From Tenacibaculum adriaticum (GTDB lineage: Bacteria; Bacteroidota; Bacteroidia; Flavobacteriales; Flavobacteriaceae), in assembly GCF_008124875.1 (NCBI RefSeq), contig NZ_VNIA01000002.1:186001-250000 (forward strand): DNA of 64,000 nucleotides. Direction: 5' to 3'. Within the stretch, counting starts at the first letter, position 1. Every line of letters begins with the position of its first letter. Shown here piece after piece: positions 61,895 through 64,000 of this stretch. The notes beneath the pieces were generated by a model. The model saw only the letters and a list, made by a program, of their open reading frames with translations, did no database searches and was not told where the DNA came from. Position numbers and translations under genes: made by a program.

Positions 61895-62608
61895 CTATTT
61901 TTTATATTTATTATAAATGAATACACCTAAACCAGCCACAATCGTAACTAAAAGACCTATTAAAACCCATTTGTTACCTTTTTCCGTAACATTTTCTTCA
62001 ACCACAACAACTTCTCCCGATGGTAAAACGACAGTCTTTTTAACAGCAGTTTTAGGAGGACTAACAGTTTTTACAACTTGTTTAGCCTTATATTTACGAT
62101 ACGCTACATTGCCTTTAACATATGACGTCATACTTTTTCCATTAAAATCACGAAATCCCTTACCATTTACCGTATCAGATAAAGTATCAAAATCGAATTT
62201 TTCAGCCATCAAAGTTCTAAAACGGTTTAAATGATTGGTAACCGCATCTAATTGAATTTTACGCCTTTCTATATATGATGGTCTTTTTCCATCAGATAAC
62301 AAACGCTCTGACAATGCCTTATATACACTAAGAGCAAAATCCATACGTGATGCTTTCTCCAAATCACTAACCCCCTTATTAGCATAATCTTCTGAATAAC
62401 CAACTATAAGCTGGTAAGTTGTATTTGCCTTTTGTGCAATTTCTTCTGGTGAATCATCGAACAAACCTGACACCGCATCAAAAGCCTGACCAATAATTGC
62501 ACCACCAATGTTGCCACCACTAAGAACGCTTCCAAAAATTGAACCTATATTACCTGATGAAGATTGCTTCACAAGCGGTTGAACATCTTTAATATCAAAT
62601 GATAACAT
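61895..62608 (-). CDS. Tail-anchored phage structural protein candidate
   Basis: A 237-residue protein. The N-terminal 55 residues are Gly/Ser/Ile-rich (SSGNIGSIFGSVLSGGNIGG), resembling phage membrane-insertion segments. A helical middle (about 55-165) is followed by a Lys/Pro/Val-rich linker and a C-terminal TM (WVLIGLLVTIVAGLGVFIYN), then KKYKK. This anchors it in a membrane, consistent with a virion with an internal lipid layer. 11 bp downstream of the capsid-like gene. Confidence 0.65.
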   Translation of the reverse strand: MLSFDIKDVQPLVKQSSSGNIGSIFGSVLSGGNIGGAIIGQAFDAVSGLFDDSPEEIAQKANTTYQLIVGYSEDYANKGVSDLEKASRMDFALSVYKALSERLLSDGKRPSYIERRKIQLDAVTNHLNRFRTLMAEKFDFDTLSDTVNGKGFRDFNGKSMTSYVKGNVAYRKYKAKQVVKTVSPPKTAVKKTVVLPSGEVVVVEENVTEKGNKWVLIGLLVTIVAGLGVFIYNKYKK

Positions 62609-62619
62609 ATTATTAGATT

Positions 62620-63357
62620 TTAGTTAAATTTAACCCCGAAGAATTCATAATCTTCTCCCCTTGTATCTTCTATGATTATCTCCTTTGCCTTTCTTACATC
62701 TAAAACATGGCAATAACGAGAACCATACACAGGAACTCCTAAAAGGTGACCTACAACACCATGTGTGGTTGTTTCAAACGCTTCTAAAATTTCAGCATCA
62801 ATAGTTTCTTTTTCTGCATCATAGAAAATAGTTAATTCCTCAGGAATTGAAGCAGCTTCTTTTTTAAAGACTAAATAATTAAACTCAGAAACATCTAATC
62901 TTTGTTCATAGTCTTTTCCTGAATATGGAAAACGTTTTAATTGATACAACGATGTCGCTTTTTGTTTACCACCTAAAGCAAATACTGAAGCTTGAGCATT
63001 ATCTCCAAATTCAGAAATATCTACGTTTAACGTGTCGTCATCTCCAAGTAGAATTTCTCCACCTAAAGCAACCTGAACTATTCCCCTTGTTAACATAGGA
63101 GAACCAGAACCATTGTCTACAAGCTCATAAGTTGGAGCTGTACCCGATAAAAGTCTTTGAATTTTTTGTTGAGCTTCAACTAGCATTCCTAAAGAAACAG
63201 GAGTGGTAATTTTCTGATTATCAACAGTCGCTCTTTCTACTAATGTCTCAACTGTAGCAGTTGGTAAAACATTTTTGAATAACAAATGTTGTGCGCTGTC
63301 TAAATGCTCAAATTTAATTGGCATTTCTGCACCAATAAACAATACTTTTTTTGACAT
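62620..63357 (-). CDS. Candidate major capsid protein
   Basis: A 245-residue soluble, beta-rich protein with no TM or signal. Strand-rich segments include RGIVQVALGGEILLGDDDTL, SVFALGGKQKATSLYQLKRF and EELTIFYDAEKETIDAE. Size is close to the double-jelly-roll capsid proteins of PM2-like phages (about 270) and it is first in the structural block after rep. No sequence motif proves it; a fold prediction would decide. A long 5' gap to rep holds a terminator and likely a strong promoter. Confidence 0.5.
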   Translation of the reverse strand: MSKKVLFIGAEMPIKFEHLDSAQHLLFKNVLPTATVETLVERATVDNQKITTPVSLGMLVEAQQKIQRLLSGTAPTYELVDNGSGSPMLTRGIVQVALGGEILLGDDDTLNVDISEFGDNAQASVFALGGKQKATSLYQLKRFPYSGKDYEQRLDVSEFNYLVFKKEAASIPEELTIFYDAEKETIDAEILEAFETTTHGVVGHLLGVPVYGSRYCHVLDVRKAKEIIIEDTRGEDYEFFGVKFN

Positions 63358-63419
63358 ACTAAAATTTAATTTTAATTATTATTAATTTCAGTACAATAGT
63401 ATGCCGATAAGAAAAAGAA

Positions 63420-63440
63420 CTCTTCGCACTATGCCAAGAG
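63420..63440 (-). terminator. Terminator after the phage rep gene
   Basis: On the minus strand CTCTT pairs with AAGAG and GCA with TGC inside, one mismatch between them, then a T-rich tract (TTCTTTTTC). It lies 24 bp after the rep stop and before the capsid-like gene. Confidence 0.55.
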
Positions 63441-63464
63441 TATTAAATTTATTTTACAGGTAAG

Positions 63465-64000
63465 TTATTTTATATTATGAACCCAAAATGCAGAGCTACC
63501 AAAATCAATACACACCTGATTACTTTCATTAAAAATAAGTGGATCTATTTTTTTTGTTTCTTTGATCAAAGAAACACTTTTTAAAACATCAATGTTTTCA
63601 AGGGCTGTAGAAAATTCATTTATAAGTTTTTTATAATGTTGCTTTATAGATTGCCAAATATCTTTAAATTTTGTTTTTGCAATATCGTGAATTCTCCCAG
63701 CATGTACACTAAAAAAATCATCATAAGCGACTAATTTTAAACCCGATTTACTTATCATAGAAATAACCGCATCAAAAATCGGCTCACTATCTGTTATTTT
63801 AGGATAATCTAATTTTTTGGTATCATTGCTCAAACCCCAAATTTTGCCTAATATAGGACGTTTTCCAACTTCTTGTTTATCCATGTATTTCATAATGTAT
63901 CGTGAAGTTTCTTGCACATTTTCCAAACTTTTGATATCTGTGGTATTAGGATTTTTAAAACCCTGTAATTTTTCAATATTATAAACCTGTTTTTGCTCGT
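63465..64000 (-). CDS. Rolling-circle replication initiator Rep (5' part outside window)
   Basis: The C-terminal 178 codons of an open frame that continues past the right edge (the in-window Met-like codon at 63926 is an internal TTG). YIMKYMDK (63876-63899) carries two tyrosines spaced by three, as in the YxxKY active site of phiX174 protein A-type HUH initiators. GKIWGLSND follows, as in many ssDNA phage Reps. The protein should nick the origin and replicate the phage by rolling circle. Upstream catalytic HUH motif lies outside the window. Confidence 0.8.
   Translation of the reverse strand, partial: EQKQVYNIEKLQGFKNPNTTDIKSLENVQETSRYIMKYMDKQEVGKRPILGKIWGLSNDTKKLDYPKITDSEPIFDAVISMISKSGLKLVAYDDFFSVHAGRIHDIAKTKFKDIWQSIKQHYKKLINEFSTALENIDVLKSVSLIKETKKIDPLIFNESNQVCIDFGSSAFWVHNIK

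Larger units (their letters stand above)
58769..64000 (-). mobile_element. Integrated ssDNA phage-like provirus (left end; continues past the window)
   Basis: A compact block of at least eleven mostly short, close or overlapping minus-strand genes. It has a rolling-circle Rep with YxxKY, a candidate capsid protein, tail-anchored and small TM proteins, and a muramidase-like virion protein, but no integrase, terminase or tail genes. This agrees with non-tailed ssDNA phages of Bacteroidota, in particular FLiP (Finnlakeviridae; circular ssDNA, double-jelly-roll capsid with internal membrane) or Cellulophaga relatives. The left border is at a dif-like site (58769-58796). The right end is not in the window. 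The exact family is inference. Confidence 0.7.

Noticed and set aside
63401-63463. A 20-codon plus-strand ORF with a basic product between rep and the capsid-like gene
   Set aside because: It overlaps the rep terminator hairpin and opposes the operon; no promoter is visible.

Overview
The window is a low-GC chromosome segment from a member of the Flavobacteriaceae (Bacteroidota), plausibly a marine genus close to Tenacibaculum or Polaribacter. The genus is a guess; the family is well supported. Evidence for the family includes Bacteroidota-type -7 boxes (TAnnTTTG) in front of many genes, few Shine-Dalgarno sequences, a YtxJ bacillithiol protein, TonB receptors run by a FecI/FecR pair, a long-form HisG, a bifunctional HisB, and the serC-serA-DUF1015 and LuxC-ferredoxin neighbourhoods. 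No rRNA, tRNA or CRISPR array was seen.

Layout. 1-5.1 kb (minus): maf (cut by the window edge), a UbiA-like membrane protein, smpB, an exported histidine phosphatase and clpB. 5.3-11.3 kb: ytxJ, an SF2 helicase with a TTG start, CorA, two TerB-like proteins, a universal stress protein, a small exported protein and a short MscS channel. 11.4-16.4 kb: a polyamine operon (arginine decarboxylase, agmatinase, an RMD1/DUF155 membrane protein, a deoxyhypusine-synthase-like enzyme and two small acidic proteins) behind a roughly 265-nt leader. 16.4-22.9 kb: a VOC protein, fumarylacetoacetase, BipA/TypA, a methyltransferase, a Crp-like regulator and a DJ-1 family lipoprotein. 22.9-30.0 kb: the complete histidine operon hisGDCBHAF(IE), preceded by a His-rich leader peptide, a terminator and a mutually exclusive antiterminator. 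30-43 kb: an EamA exporter, DUF1853, a vWA/AAA+ pair, miaA, a Kv-type channel with a zinc ribbon, an exonuclease/GIY-YIG fusion, yggS, DUF1015, serA, serC, a LuxC-like reductase and ferredoxin. 43-51.7 kb: a methyltransferase, two tandem TonB receptors, FecR and an ECF sigma factor. 51.8-58.7 kb: ychF, DUF2461, a thioesterase, a DEAD-box helicase, a TRIC channel, a MaoC hydratase, a LysM protein and a cation/proton antiporter.

From about 58.77 kb to the right edge the character changes to a compact, almost entirely minus-strand block of small overlapping genes. It has a rolling-circle Rep with paired tyrosines (cut by the window), a candidate capsid protein, several small membrane-anchored proteins and a muramidase-like virion lysis protein. 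I read this as one end of an integrated single-stranded-DNA, probably membrane-containing phage of the FLiP (Finnlakeviridae) type or a relative. Its chromosomal border carries a 28-bp dif/Xer-like site, suggesting XerCD-mediated integration at the replication terminus. Inside it, one small gene appears to continue in the -1 frame across a run of ten A residues. The provirus, its dif-like border, the frameshift gene and the histidine attenuator are the most notable points.
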